Shown: positions 9,159-17,043 of the stretch, piece by piece
Layout: every line of letters starts with the position of its first letter
How positions within the stretch are numbered: the first letter of the stretch is position 1
From: Gimesia algae
GTDB lineage: Bacteria; Planctomycetota; Planctomycetia; Planctomycetales; Planctomycetaceae
Length of the DNA stretch: 64,000 nucleotides
Direction of reading: 5' to 3'
Assembly: GCF_007746795.1 (NCBI RefSeq)
Contig: NZ_CP036343.1
Span: 1,058,531 to 1,122,530 of the forward strand
Made by a program: the position numbers and the translations under genes
The notes under the pieces: model-generated
The model's database searches: none
Told to the model about the DNA's origin: nothing
What the model saw: the letters and a program-made list of their open reading frames with translations, nothing else

Positions 9159-9740
9159 ATGCCCAAGGTTGTTTCACGCTGGCCGGCAGTTGGCGGGATG
9201 CTGTTGCTCTTGCTCTGTTTCAGTGGCTGCGGTTCTCACAGCGACGATTCCCGGACGGACACAGCGCAGGTCGTCCAGTTGCGTTCTGCTTCTGATAGTA
9301 AAATTGAGTTCGAGATTACTCACAGTCAGATCAATGCGGTGTCGCTGTATATTGGTGAGAAGAAATATGGCACTTATGGTAATCCGAATGATTCCCCTGC
9401 TGTTCGCCACAATCATTTGCGAACGCTGATCAGTCTGGAAGTCTCAGATAAGTTAAAACTGGAAGGGGGCGAAACAGGGTACGGCTTCATACTCACAACG
9501 ACTTCGAAAAATGACAAAACGGGCGGGTCGGCATCGTGCACTTCTTATAAAGCGATTACAGAAACCGGGCCGCTACCTTACGGTCGGGTGAAGCTGAGAA
9601 CACCGGATAACATCGTTCAGACTCCTGACAGCATCGGACTGGCAGATCTGGAAACTCCCACTGGCAGCCTGATTCCCATTTCGATCCGACTTTATTTCCC
9701 TCCCGTTCCGTCTGCCGCAGTTACTGCAGCAGTCCGGTAG
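9159..9740 (+). CDS. Hypothetical lipoprotein
   Basis: A 193-residue protein starting at ATG 9159, with GAGGG about 10 bases upstream. The N-terminus is a lipoprotein signal: a basic start, a LLLLLC core and lipobox FSGC. The mature part is beta-rich and Ser/Thr-rich, without catalytic motifs, and ends in a Pro/Val/Ala tail. I recognise no family. The gene is bracketed by direct 30-base repeats at 8925-8954 and 9777-9806, which suggests it could have moved or been duplicated as a unit. Confidence 0.75.
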   Translation: MPKVVSRWPAVGGMLLLLLCFSGCGSHSDDSRTDTAQVVQLRSASDSKIEFEITHSQINAVSLYIGEKKYGTYGNPNDSPAVRHNHLRTLISLEVSDKLKLEGGETGYGFILTTTSKNDKTGGSASCTSYKAITETGPLPYGRVKLRTPDNIVQTPDSIGLADLETPTGSLIPISIRLYFPPVPSAAVTAAVR

Positions 9741-9776
9741 TTCGATCCATCCCTTCGGGGAGCGGAGAAAAAGTCG

Positions 9777-9806
9777 TTTTATTGCTACCTCGAAACACAC
9801 GAAAAC
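9777..9806 (+). repeat. 30-base direct repeat, copy 2
   Basis: Matches the copy at 8925-8954 at 27 of 30 positions, starting TTTTATTGCT and ending CACACGAAAAC. It falls in the short gap between two convergent stop codons. A looser relative with CACGAA repeats lies near 11378-11404. Confidence 0.75.
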
Positions 9807-9809
9807 CAT

Positions 9810-11273
9810 TTACCGCGGTTGATACCAGCCTGGCTGGTGTGCGGCTCTGGCGGCTGCCTGGTTTTCGTTCCACCAGCGGGTCCAGCGGGCGTGGTTGCGG
9901 AAATAGTTGTCGCCAGCGAGTTCGACCAATGTGCTTAAAGCATGGCCTCGGGCGTGCGGTGTATACAGGTTGACGGGCTGATCGATCTGATCACAGGCAA
10001 CATCGATGAGAAAAGGAACGCCGCGGAAGTCACCCAGCTGACATAAAATACGGGCGGCACTCACTCGAGCATAAATATTCTCTGACTCGTACAACTTGAG
10101 ATAAGCCTCCGTCACCGCCGGTTGATTGAAAAAGTGATTGGTATTTAACATCAACTCACTGATCGTTGCAAATGTGTCTTCATCTCTGGCAGCCAGTTCG
10201 ATTGTGGCAGCCGTGAACGCGGCGATATCGATCTGTCCCCATTTCTTCGACCACCAGATTTCGAATTCGACTGGATCCGTCGGCACCGTTTCCTGAAAAT
10301 GGTTGGCATAGATCTTGCAAATAGGGGCCTGCTGCTCAGGTGTTACATTCTCGAATGTCATAAATTTATCAAGGAAGCGGATACTGATACCAAACACCAG
10401 TCCCTGGTGGAGGTAGTAGTCATTGTACAAGCTGTCAATCCAGTAAATGAGTTCCGGATCGTCAGTCTCGGCACGGTAAACCTGCAGTTCCTGATAAGCG
10501 ATATCAGTACGAGTTGCAGCCAGGCCTCCCAGTAAAAACAGTTTCCGGTCTTTGTCCGTTTCATTCCGGCAGGCAGTAACCAGCGTGCGGAGCAGGGCCT
10601 GGGAAAGGAACTCGCTGCGAACTTCAAATTGAAAAGGATTGATTGAATGTTTAAGCTGATCCGGCGTCATCCGGCTCACGGGAGTGAGATCATAGTTTCC
10701 CCGTGTCCAGCGAACGTCTCCCAAAAGCGTCACGACATGCTCTGAGCCTTCCATAGTATTTTCCCGCATCTCATCCTGCTCTTCAGCCGACTTCTCGATG
10801 TACGCTGCCCAGGCTTCTCTGGTGTGTAATTTCACCCAGACCTGATCCAACAGATCACGGTTCTCAGTCAGTACCTTGCCGGGGGCCAGGATCTGACTTA
10901 ACTCTTCCAGTTGACCGATACAGTCCCACTGCAGATTTTGAAATCGCAGCCTTTCAAACGACGAAGCCAGATAGTCCAGCGCCAGACGACGCTCTGCAGC
11001 GGGGACCGCTTTGTTCTGAGAGATCCGTGCCAGTTCAACGAGATAACCGACAGGGCAGCCCTGAGAGAATTCGAACTCCAGCTCTTCCTTCGCCGCCGGG
11101 TCCTTAGCCACTGCCTCATGGATCAGATATCGCAGATCAAGATTGGACTCAGGATAAACCTTACGCTTGATGGGTGATTCCAGATTGTCACAAGAAGACG
11201 CGGTACAGAGCAGCGCCAGCAAACCGCAGAGCAGGGTCATACGATGGATCAAGATGTGAGAGTGTATCGACAT
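9810..11273 (-). CDS. Exported HEAT-like repeat protein
   Basis: A 487-residue protein with an N-terminal hydrophobic signal (MTLLCGLLALLCTASSC). The Cys after ASS could be lipidated, but the lipobox is atypical. The remainder is helix-rich. The C-terminal part carries HEAT-like repeats (YARVSAARILCQLGDFRGVP and HALSTLVELAGDNYF), as in scaffold proteins. A catalytic site is not visible. The ATG at 11273 has no strong ribosome-binding site; an ATG eleven codons in is an alternative. The gene is convergent with the lipoprotein gene. Confidence 0.8.
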   Translation of the reverse strand: MSIHSHILIHRMTLLCGLLALLCTASSCDNLESPIKRKVYPESNLDLRYLIHEAVAKDPAAKEELEFEFSQGCPVGYLVELARISQNKAVPAAERRLALDYLASSFERLRFQNLQWDCIGQLEELSQILAPGKVLTENRDLLDQVWVKLHTREAWAAYIEKSAEEQDEMRENTMEGSEHVVTLLGDVRWTRGNYDLTPVSRMTPDQLKHSINPFQFEVRSEFLSQALLRTLVTACRNETDKDRKLFLLGGLAATRTDIAYQELQVYRAETDDPELIYWIDSLYNDYYLHQGLVFGISIRFLDKFMTFENVTPEQQAPICKIYANHFQETVPTDPVEFEIWWSKKWGQIDIAAFTAATIELAARDEDTFATISELMLNTNHFFNQPAVTEAYLKLYESENIYARVSAARILCQLGDFRGVPFLIDVACDQIDQPVNLYTPHARGHALSTLVELAGDNYFRNHARWTRWWNENQAAARAAHQPGWYQPR

Positions 11274-12018
11274 CCGATTGCTTTCGAATGGGAATTATGG
11301 TGTATCCGCGTTCCAGTATAACCGAAGTTGCCAGCACTGTCTTTCAGCGATACGAAGAAAAGGTATTTTAATTGATATCACGAATAATACGAACGGACAC
11401 GAACATCAGCAGGGAGCACAATCGCTTCCATCTCTTCGATCCCGGTACTAATCAATGAGCATGTGTTCGGGAGATTCATCTCTGTTGAACCGGGTGACAT
11501 CGGATAAGCTCGACTCGGTCTGTTTTATTTTCAAACCGGAGAGGTAACAGGAAATGTTCATTCAAAAATCGGATGAGAAGGATTATGGGGAAGGGCGCAG
11601 TGGGGTCAAGTCGATCTGGCGCGACATTGGCTCGGGAGTGGTCCTGTTTGCGGAAGATACGTCACGGATAGGGCTGTTACTGCGTGAAAAAAGAGCAAAA
11701 AGGGCACGTTTTCAGATCACCGGAGATGCGTGCCGCCGTCAAATGTGCTTGAAACGGGGGGCTTTTATAGTGCTGATCTCCCCAGGAGAACGGATCTGTC
11801 GTATGCGAAAAAACGTGCTACGCGCGCGACGCTTAGCGATGCAGTCTCGCCAGCGTCGTGCGGACGTCAAGAGGAACTTTGAGTAGTGGGATTTCGGCAG
11901 TGAATTGATGAATTTGCTGAATCGATTTATCTGTTGAGGAATACTGATATGATACGCATATGCAATGACTTTGGTTCTGTTCCCTCCAACGACACCCTCT
12001 TTTTGGGTTTAAAATTTC
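11274..12018. other. Long intergenic region
   Basis: About 745 bases between divergent genes. It contains CACGAA-rich repeat-like sequence near 11378-11404, related to the 30-base direct repeats. A doubtful reading frame lies at 11554-11886 (separate entry). Otherwise nothing recognisable is seen. Confidence 0.5.
11554..11886 (+). CDS. Doubtful small basic protein
   Basis: An open frame of 110 codons. A ribosome-binding-like GGAGAGG lies about 10 bases before the ATG. The product has no family resemblance, no signal peptide and a very Arg/Lys-rich C-terminal half (RMRKNVLRARRLAMQSRQRR). The basic tail could bind nucleic acid but could equally be non-coding drift. I keep it only because of the upstream signal and the otherwise empty region. 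Confidence 0.25.
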   Translation: MFIQKSDEKDYGEGRSGVKSIWRDIGSGVVLFAEDTSRIGLLLREKRAKRARFQITGDACRRQMCLKRGAFIVLISPGERICRMRKNVLRARRLAMQSRQRRADVKRNFE

Positions 12019-13419
12019 ATGCTGTACTTACAAATCATTTTTCTACGAACAGGAATCACCTGTCTGGTGTCGTTCCTTCTGCTTGGTCTGGTGGGATGTG
12101 GGAAAGGAAATGAGGAGGCACATATGGATCAGAAATCGAAAAGAGAAGTGAATCCGGAAATCAAGCAATTTCATCAAGTCGTGAAAGAGGGGACACTGGC
12201 TGAACTGCAGCAGAGATTAGAGTCGGGGATTGACGTCAATGCAGAGGGTGATAGTGGAATGAACGCGTTGATGATCGCGTTGGAAGCCAAAGATCTGAAG
12301 AAGATGCAGTTACTGCTGACCAGGGGGGCGGATCCTGAATTGACTGACGATCATAATGCAACGGCTCTTGATTATGCTGTGAGCGAGGATTTTGCAGCGG
12401 GCGTGCAGGAGCTACTGGCGCGGGGGGTTGACCGGGGCTATCATCCCAAATATCCACTGAAGAAAATTGATTATGGTGAGGATACATTCGATTTCATCAA
12501 GATTAATATGCCGGAAGAACTTAAAGGAGAGATGTCGGAGGAAGAGTGGCTTGAGTCGTTCGAAGAGACGAAAGCCCTGATGGAGGAAATGGGACAGAAC
12601 CCGACGGTGGAGCCTGCGATTGTCGGTGTTTACAGTGTCGAGGTTTTAAAGCTGTTTCTGGCAGCCGGCGATGATCTGAGCCTGGCGTCACCTGAAATGA
12701 AACGCCTGCTGCTGAAGCTGGATGATCAAGCCATGTTCCAGGCAACTCCTGCTGAGTATCTCAAGTACAAATCGCCGCGATTTGGAACGGCAAATCCGGA
12801 GCGGATGGACAACCCGTTCTGGTCAGACATGATTCAAATCGGCGGTAACGCCTACCAGGCGCGAGAGCACTTCCAGGATGGAACCGCATTTGAAAAGCCG
12901 GGGGTTGTGTGGTGTGCTGATCGTTTCGGTTCTTCGCTGACCCCTGTAAAAGAGGGACGCTATGTGCAGGTGGGCGGCGAGCATGAAGACTATTACGACC
13001 CGGATTTTTATATTTACAACGATGTCGTGATTTATGATGGCAAAGGGAGTTTTCAGATTCTGGGATATCCAAAAGACGTTTTCCCGCCCACTGATTTTCA
13101 CACTGCGACACTGGTAGAAGACACGATTTATCTGATCGGCGGCGCGGGGTATCCTGAACAGCGAAAGCCGGGATTTACTCCCGTTTACCGGTTGCATACG
13201 GGCTCGTGGAAAATCGAAGCGGTGAAAACTTCAGGGGAGATGCCGGGGTGGATTTCAAATCATCGTACCCGTTATGAGCCGACGAAGAATACGATTCGAG
13301 TCGAAGCGGGAAAATTGAGCATCTTGAACGAAGATGAAGAGCTGGATCTGGTAACTAATCAAAGTGAATACGAGCTGGATCTATCAACACTTGTCTGGCG
13401 GAAGCTGAAGTCAGACTGA
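12019..13419 (+). CDS. Ankyrin-repeat and kelch-like lipoprotein
   Basis: A 466-residue protein. It begins with a lipoprotein signal (hydrophobic FLLLGL core, lipobox LVGC, then a polar linker). Ankyrin repeats occupy about residues 50-145 (MNALMIALEAKDLKKMQLLL, followed by RGADPELTDDHNATALDYA). The C-terminal half holds a single kelch-like block (HTATLVEDTIYLIGGAG). It is therefore probably a membrane-anchored binding protein. An internal ATG at 12124 has GAGGAGG five bases upstream, so a second, non-secreted form is possible. The gene converges on the DUF971 gene with five bases between stops. Confidence 0.85.
   Translation: MLYLQIIFLRTGITCLVSFLLLGLVGCGKGNEEAHMDQKSKREVNPEIKQFHQVVKEGTLAELQQRLESGIDVNAEGDSGMNALMIALEAKDLKKMQLLLTRGADPELTDDHNATALDYAVSEDFAAGVQELLARGVDRGYHPKYPLKKIDYGEDTFDFIKINMPEELKGEMSEEEWLESFEETKALMEEMGQNPTVEPAIVGVYSVEVLKLFLAAGDDLSLASPEMKRLLLKLDDQAMFQATPAEYLKYKSPRFGTANPERMDNPFWSDMIQIGGNAYQAREHFQDGTAFEKPGVVWCADRFGSSLTPVKEGRYVQVGGEHEDYYDPDFYIYNDVVIYDGKGSFQILGYPKDVFPPTDFHTATLVEDTIYLIGGAGYPEQRKPGFTPVYRLHTGSWKIEAVKTSGEMPGWISNHRTRYEPTKNTIRVEAGKLSILNEDEELDLVTNQSEYELDLSTLVWRKLKSD
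12112..12126 (+). promoter_or_regulatory. Internal Shine-Dalgarno and ATG within the ankyrin gene
   Basis: GAGGAGG at 12112-12118 precedes an in-frame ATG at 12124 with five-base spacing. It would give an ankyrin protein without the lipoprotein signal. The annotated start at 12019 has no comparable site, only AT-rich sequence upstream. Coding constraint (Glu-Glu codons) could explain it by chance. Confidence 0.35.
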
Positions 13420-13424
13420 TGAGT

Positions 13425-13832
13425 TTACTCAACGACTTCACCCAGTTCGCGGAGGTGTTCGAAAGTGAACAGGCCGGTATTGTGACCATCACTGAAGGTG
13501 ATGCGGTAGGCGTAGTTGCCGGCGAGGCTCATCTTGTCGACCTGGACGGGCTGGGCTTCCAGTGGGGTGAGGATCGGGAGTTTAACCGGGTCGGCGGCGG
13601 CCTGTTTTTTCTCATTGCGACAGGTGACGCAGGGGCAGGCTTTGCGGAGTTCTCCGTAAGTGTAGCGCCTGCGCTGACCGTCATCCCAACCGATGAGCAG
13701 GGCGTTTTCGCCTTCGAGTTTCTTGAGTTCAACCGGAGTCGGATCCATGGAAGTATATTCTATTTGAAGACTGTTAACAGTGGTCTCTTTAGAGGACGGC
13801 TTGACTGTAATGAGCGAGCGGCGAATGCTCAA
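13425..13832 (-). CDS. DUF971 (GBBH-like N-terminal) domain protein
   Basis: A 135-residue protein matching the DUF971/gamma-butyrobetaine hydroxylase-like N-terminal domain. Seen are the RKACPCVTC cysteine cluster near the middle, a preceding GWDDGQRRRYTYGELR, and the C-terminal YAYRITFSDGHNTGLFTFEHLREL typical of the family. Known relatives are small stand-alone domains often linked with iron-sulfur or redox functions; the reaction is not known. The start at 13832 would be TTG without a clear ribosome-binding site; an ATG at 13748 would give a shorter protein that still contains the whole domain. Confidence 0.85.
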   Translation of the reverse strand: MSIRRSLITVKPSSKETTVNSLQIEYTSMDPTPVELKKLEGENALLIGWDDGQRRRYTYGELRKACPCVTCRNEKKQAAADPVKLPILTPLEAQPVQVDKMSLAGNYAYRITFSDGHNTGLFTFEHLRELGEVVE

Positions 13833-13850
13833 GCCAGTTGATGAATAATG

Positions 13851-14099
13851 TCAGCGATCTTTTCGCAAACATTTGTCAGCAATGGTCAGGATCACCAGGC
13901 CGATGAAGCCGAAGGAGAGAAACCACAGGGAAACCGTACTCATCCGCTGCACCCATGCTACTTGATTCGCGAGGTCTGCCGGAACGCGAATCTGATCAAC
14001 GTGAAAGTAGACCCAGGCATAACAGCCGGGGCCGACGACCAGGCCAGCCAGAATGGTCAACCCGATAATTGTGATCAGAAACGGGTAGCGTGATAACAT
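13851..14099 (-). CDS. Small two-segment membrane protein
   Basis: An 82-residue protein starting at ATG 14099, with AAGGA upstream. Two hydrophobic stretches are clear: one at about residues 7-30 (FLITIIGLTILAGLVVG) and one at about 55-75 (VSLWFLSFGFIGLVILTIA). A loop of about 25 residues lies between them, and the tail is short and basic. It starts 24 bases after the stop of the coiled-coil protein, so the two are probably one transcript. Its function is not known. The frame is open further upstream but that part overlaps the neighbouring gene and lacks a start signal. Confidence 0.7.
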   Translation of the reverse strand: MLSRYPFLITIIGLTILAGLVVGPGCYAWVYFHVDQIRVPADLANQVAWVQRMSTVSLWFLSFGFIGLVILTIADKCLRKDR

Positions 14100-14122
14100 C
14101 CAGGCAGATTCCTTATTCGATT

Positions 14123-14497
14123 TCAGCGGACAACGGTTCGATCTGACTGGCTTAAGGGCACGATATAATACTCGATCCCATTGATCTGGTTGCGTCTCCA
14201 GTTTGGGGGAATCGCGGGTTTTTGCGGCAACGTCGGGATCACTCTCGGGGTACCTGACTGGGGCAGATGTATGCGAGGTGGAGAGGGCATTTGTGTTACC
14301 GGGAAGCGAAGGGGATTCGGTTTTTGTTCCAGTTCCCTGACGCGTTGTTCGAGTTGTTCGATCCGTTTCAGCATTTTTTTCACATCGAGGTCTGCATCTA
14401 AAATCGGTTTCTCTGCCTCCACGGCACTTTGCAGACTTCCTGCCATCAGACACAGCAGCACAACGATCATCGTCAGGTGAACAGACCAGCTTTTCAT
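14123..14497 (-). CDS. Exported coiled-coil hypothetical protein
   Basis: A 124-residue protein starting at ATG 14497, with AAGGAG eight bases upstream. It has a signal peptide (HLTMIVVLLCLMAGSLQSAV), a short heptad-like coiled coil at about residues 38-60 (VKKMLKRIEQLEQRVRELEQ) and a Pro-rich tail ending in a beta-like INGIEYYIVPL. Such a layout suits a periplasmic oligomeric protein; no enzymatic motif is present. It appears to be the first gene of a two-gene unit with the membrane protein downstream. Confidence 0.75.
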   Translation of the reverse strand: MKSWSVHLTMIVVLLCLMAGSLQSAVEAEKPILDADLDVKKMLKRIEQLEQRVRELEQKPNPLRFPVTQMPSPPRIHLPQSGTPRVIPTLPQKPAIPPNWRRNQINGIEYYIVPLSQSDRTVVR

Positions 14498-14759
14498 TCT
14501 GAATACTCCTTGCCACTTGGTTTACATAAATAACAACCGGAAGGTACCAGGTTGTCGTCTAGCAATCAGTAGGACGAAATGAGCTTTATGATAGTTCCCT
14601 GTAGATTACAGAAAAGGGCTTTCTCAGGATATTGATATATGAGTGATGATAGTATGTTGCAGCCGGCAATCAAGCCCATCTTGTACTGAGAAAAGATGCC
14701 TGTTCTATTTCGACTTTTAGTCCAGACTGATCATTCTGGATAAAAATCATTTTTATTTG

Positions 14760-16679
14760 TCATTCCCTGAAATCAGTTGACGGGGCGGACGTACTTTTTC
14801 CCCCCTTATTGGTCATTTCTTTGAGAGCATCACCATCTCTCATTTTCTGCAGTCGAGCCAGTGATTCCCGCAAAGCCTGCTTAGCTTCGGGTGTATCTAA
14901 CTTGAAAACGAACATCGAATAGCCAACGTGTTTAAAAGGTTCAATGGAACGGAACGCTTCAAATGGATCATGGTCCATGTAGAGTCCATGCAGAAAACCG
15001 GCAGACAGCACCAGATATTTCCTCTGATTCAGGTTATCGAGTACATCATCTCTCAAGGGATGTACTTTGATCCCGTACGACTTAGGGAGTGCAGTTCCAA
15101 AATAATAAAGTACGCATTTTTCGCGATCTTCCGGGGGAAGTTCAGCGATCATTTTCTGCAAAGCAGGCAGGTCCTGTCCCCAGTCCAGATTGGAGTCCAG
15201 CAGGAGGAGATGCCCTGCTGACGGGCCACCGACAAAGGAATTGAAATAAGAGAGAAAATGTGGTTTTACGGAAGCGATTGAGACGACTTGAAATCCAACA
15301 CAGAGAATACAGAGTAGAATGACCCTGTAAAAACGGTGTTGGTTCCAATGGCAAAACTGGTCGATGGTAAATAGAACCATCAGTGGATAAAGCGTCAAAA
15401 GATAACGTTGACCAATATTAATACGGCTGGTCAACAGCATTCCGAGCAGGACAAGGCCAGCGAGCAACCAGATAGCCGGAGCATGATAAGTTGCTGTCTG
15501 TGACCTGAGCGGAGAATATTCCTTAGGATCTGCAGAAATTTCGTCTATGAGTGTATTGCTGCTCAATTTCCAGGCGTGATACAAAAAGAACAGACTCAGA
15601 ATCAGCCCGAGAATTGTCAAAAACAATTCGACTGGCGTACTCTTGAAGAACCAGGTCAATGGAAAATAGTACCACCAGCCAGATTCAGAAACCTCTCCCA
15701 TCAGGTACGCCACATGGCCTCCCGAATTATGCTGAATCTGGAAGAGAATGCCAGCCAAAGGAGCAGGGTATTTCAGAGTACTATGTGAGACTTCCATAAT
15801 CTGCTGCGCGACAGCGCCACGCCCCAGCACGCGTACCCATGCCGAATCGTCCGGTGTTTCTGCATAGGGAACGGCCTTTAGCGGCCCACCGAATTGAAAC
15901 AGATGAAATGCCCAGGTCAACGGTAACAAAAAAACCAGGAATACAGAAAACACGAAGGTCACCTGTTTCATGTATCCCCAGAAGGACCTTCCGGAAAATG
16001 GTGACCCAGGTTTAAACGTATTGAAGACCATCACAATCAGCACGCAGGGCAGTAGAAATAAACCTGAATATTTTACAGAAATCGCAACTCCAACAGCCAG
16101 CGCCAGCCAGAACAGGTTTCTGAGACTGGGGCGTTTCCAGTAACAGGTGAGCGTTGCCAGCGCAATCAGCGCTGATAATGTGAAACAGGAATCCGTGGTT
16201 GCCAGTGAGAAATGGGCGATCATTGTCGGCGAAAACATAATCAGAGCGGCACCGAAAATCCCTGCAATATAACCTCTTCGTCTGTAGAGCCAGAAATAGA
16301 CCAGAAGCATCGTCGGTATGCCAACCAGCAGCGAATTCATAAACCGAGCTTCAAATATCAGCTCGGCATCAGCAATACTTCCCTTCCAGGGTCTGGGACG
16401 TTCATCGCCTTCTGTACTCCAGACAACCGGAAGATAGTTCAGCAGCACCGGTAGGGGCGCGACTCCTGATTGACAGAGCCTTGGGTCAATCGTCCCCTGA
16501 TTCACACTGGCCAAGGCAGTAGATAAATAAAACGTCTCATCAAAAACCGGACTTTTAGCAACTCGAAAGCTGGTTGTCAGATCCAGAATTAATGATGCAA
16601 ATAGAACAGGAGTTCCCCAGACCAGAATGAAACGCAAAATCTTTTTGAGAAGACTATCTTTGATTTCTCGATTTCTCAT
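14760..16679 (-). CDS. GT39-like membrane glycosyltransferase, paralogue A
   Basis: A 639-residue multi-spanning membrane protein with about ten or more hydrophobic helices. An acidic pair in FDETFYL sits at the first extracytoplasmic loop (about residue 40), where GT39/PMT-type glycosyltransferases have their catalytic Asp/Glu. The C-terminal periplasmic part carries LDSNLDWGQDLP. It is therefore probably a polyprenyl-phosphate-sugar-dependent transferase acting outside the cytoplasmic membrane; its acceptor is unknown. A close paralogue lies at 21817-23685, on the other side of the DUF1501/DUF1549 pair. It shares VWGTP, LNYLP, the TTD.CFTL block and SNLDWGQDLP at matching positions. Confidence 0.85.
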   Translation of the reverse strand: MRNREIKDSLLKKILRFILVWGTPVLFASLILDLTTSFRVAKSPVFDETFYLSTALASVNQGTIDPRLCQSGVAPLPVLLNYLPVVWSTEGDERPRPWKGSIADAELIFEARFMNSLLVGIPTMLLVYFWLYRRRGYIAGIFGAALIMFSPTMIAHFSLATTDSCFTLSALIALATLTCYWKRPSLRNLFWLALAVGVAISVKYSGLFLLPCVLIVMVFNTFKPGSPFSGRSFWGYMKQVTFVFSVFLVFLLPLTWAFHLFQFGGPLKAVPYAETPDDSAWVRVLGRGAVAQQIMEVSHSTLKYPAPLAGILFQIQHNSGGHVAYLMGEVSESGWWYYFPLTWFFKSTPVELFLTILGLILSLFFLYHAWKLSSNTLIDEISADPKEYSPLRSQTATYHAPAIWLLAGLVLLGMLLTSRINIGQRYLLTLYPLMVLFTIDQFCHWNQHRFYRVILLCILCVGFQVVSIASVKPHFLSYFNSFVGGPSAGHLLLLDSNLDWGQDLPALQKMIAELPPEDREKCVLYYFGTALPKSYGIKVHPLRDDVLDNLNQRKYLVLSAGFLHGLYMDHDPFEAFRSIEPFKHVGYSMFVFKLDTPEAKQALRESLARLQKMRDGDALKEMTNKGGKSTSAPSTDFRE

Positions 16680-17043
16680 TTAAAACATTCGTCTGACGCA
16701 GAGTTAAATTTTTCATACATGCAGTAGGGATAAGAGATTCAACGGTGAACCCGGATTCTTTCTTCGATGAACAAGATAATATCGCCGAAGAAGAGGCAAA
16801 ATCCAGAATTAATAGACCATGCAACTATAAATCAATAGAGACAATCGGTATTTCCGTCATAATCGGCGAGTACTGAGTTCCTGCATGCAGAATCAGAGTG
16901 GTCTATTTCGTGAATAATGGCAGAACCTGTGACAGAAGATAAAGTGGTTGCCAGGCTTTATCCAGTTTTGCTGTAGCGTCTCCAAACCCTATTTGGAACG
17001 AGTATAATAGACTGAGAGACGCTATGGTTAAATGTGATGCGTT
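16680..17043. other. Intergenic region with nested inverted repeat
   Basis: No gene is seen. Just downstream of the DUF1501 stop (reading on the minus strand) lies an inverted repeat: TAGCGTCTC at 16974-16982 and GAGACGCTA at 17016-17024. A second, inner hairpin CCAAA-CCCTA-TTTGG sits between the arms. It has no T-run on either strand. It may be a weak or Rho-assisted 3' structure. Confidence 0.4.

Noticed and set aside
8173-9177. Longer minus-strand frame of the 8173 gene, reaching 9177
   Set aside because: The extra N-terminal part overlaps the 30-base repeat and the start of the divergent lipoprotein gene. The ATG at 8808 has a good ribosome-binding site and gives a more compact protein.
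13851-14516. A 221-codon frame joining the small membrane protein to upstream sequence
   Set aside because: The first 139 codons run in a different frame over the coiled-coil protein gene, which has its own signal peptide and ribosome-binding site. Only the last 82 codons are accepted.
16974-17024. Inverted repeat after DUF1501 as an intrinsic terminator
   Set aside because: It has no T-run on either strand and a long loop, so it was kept only as an unassigned structure.
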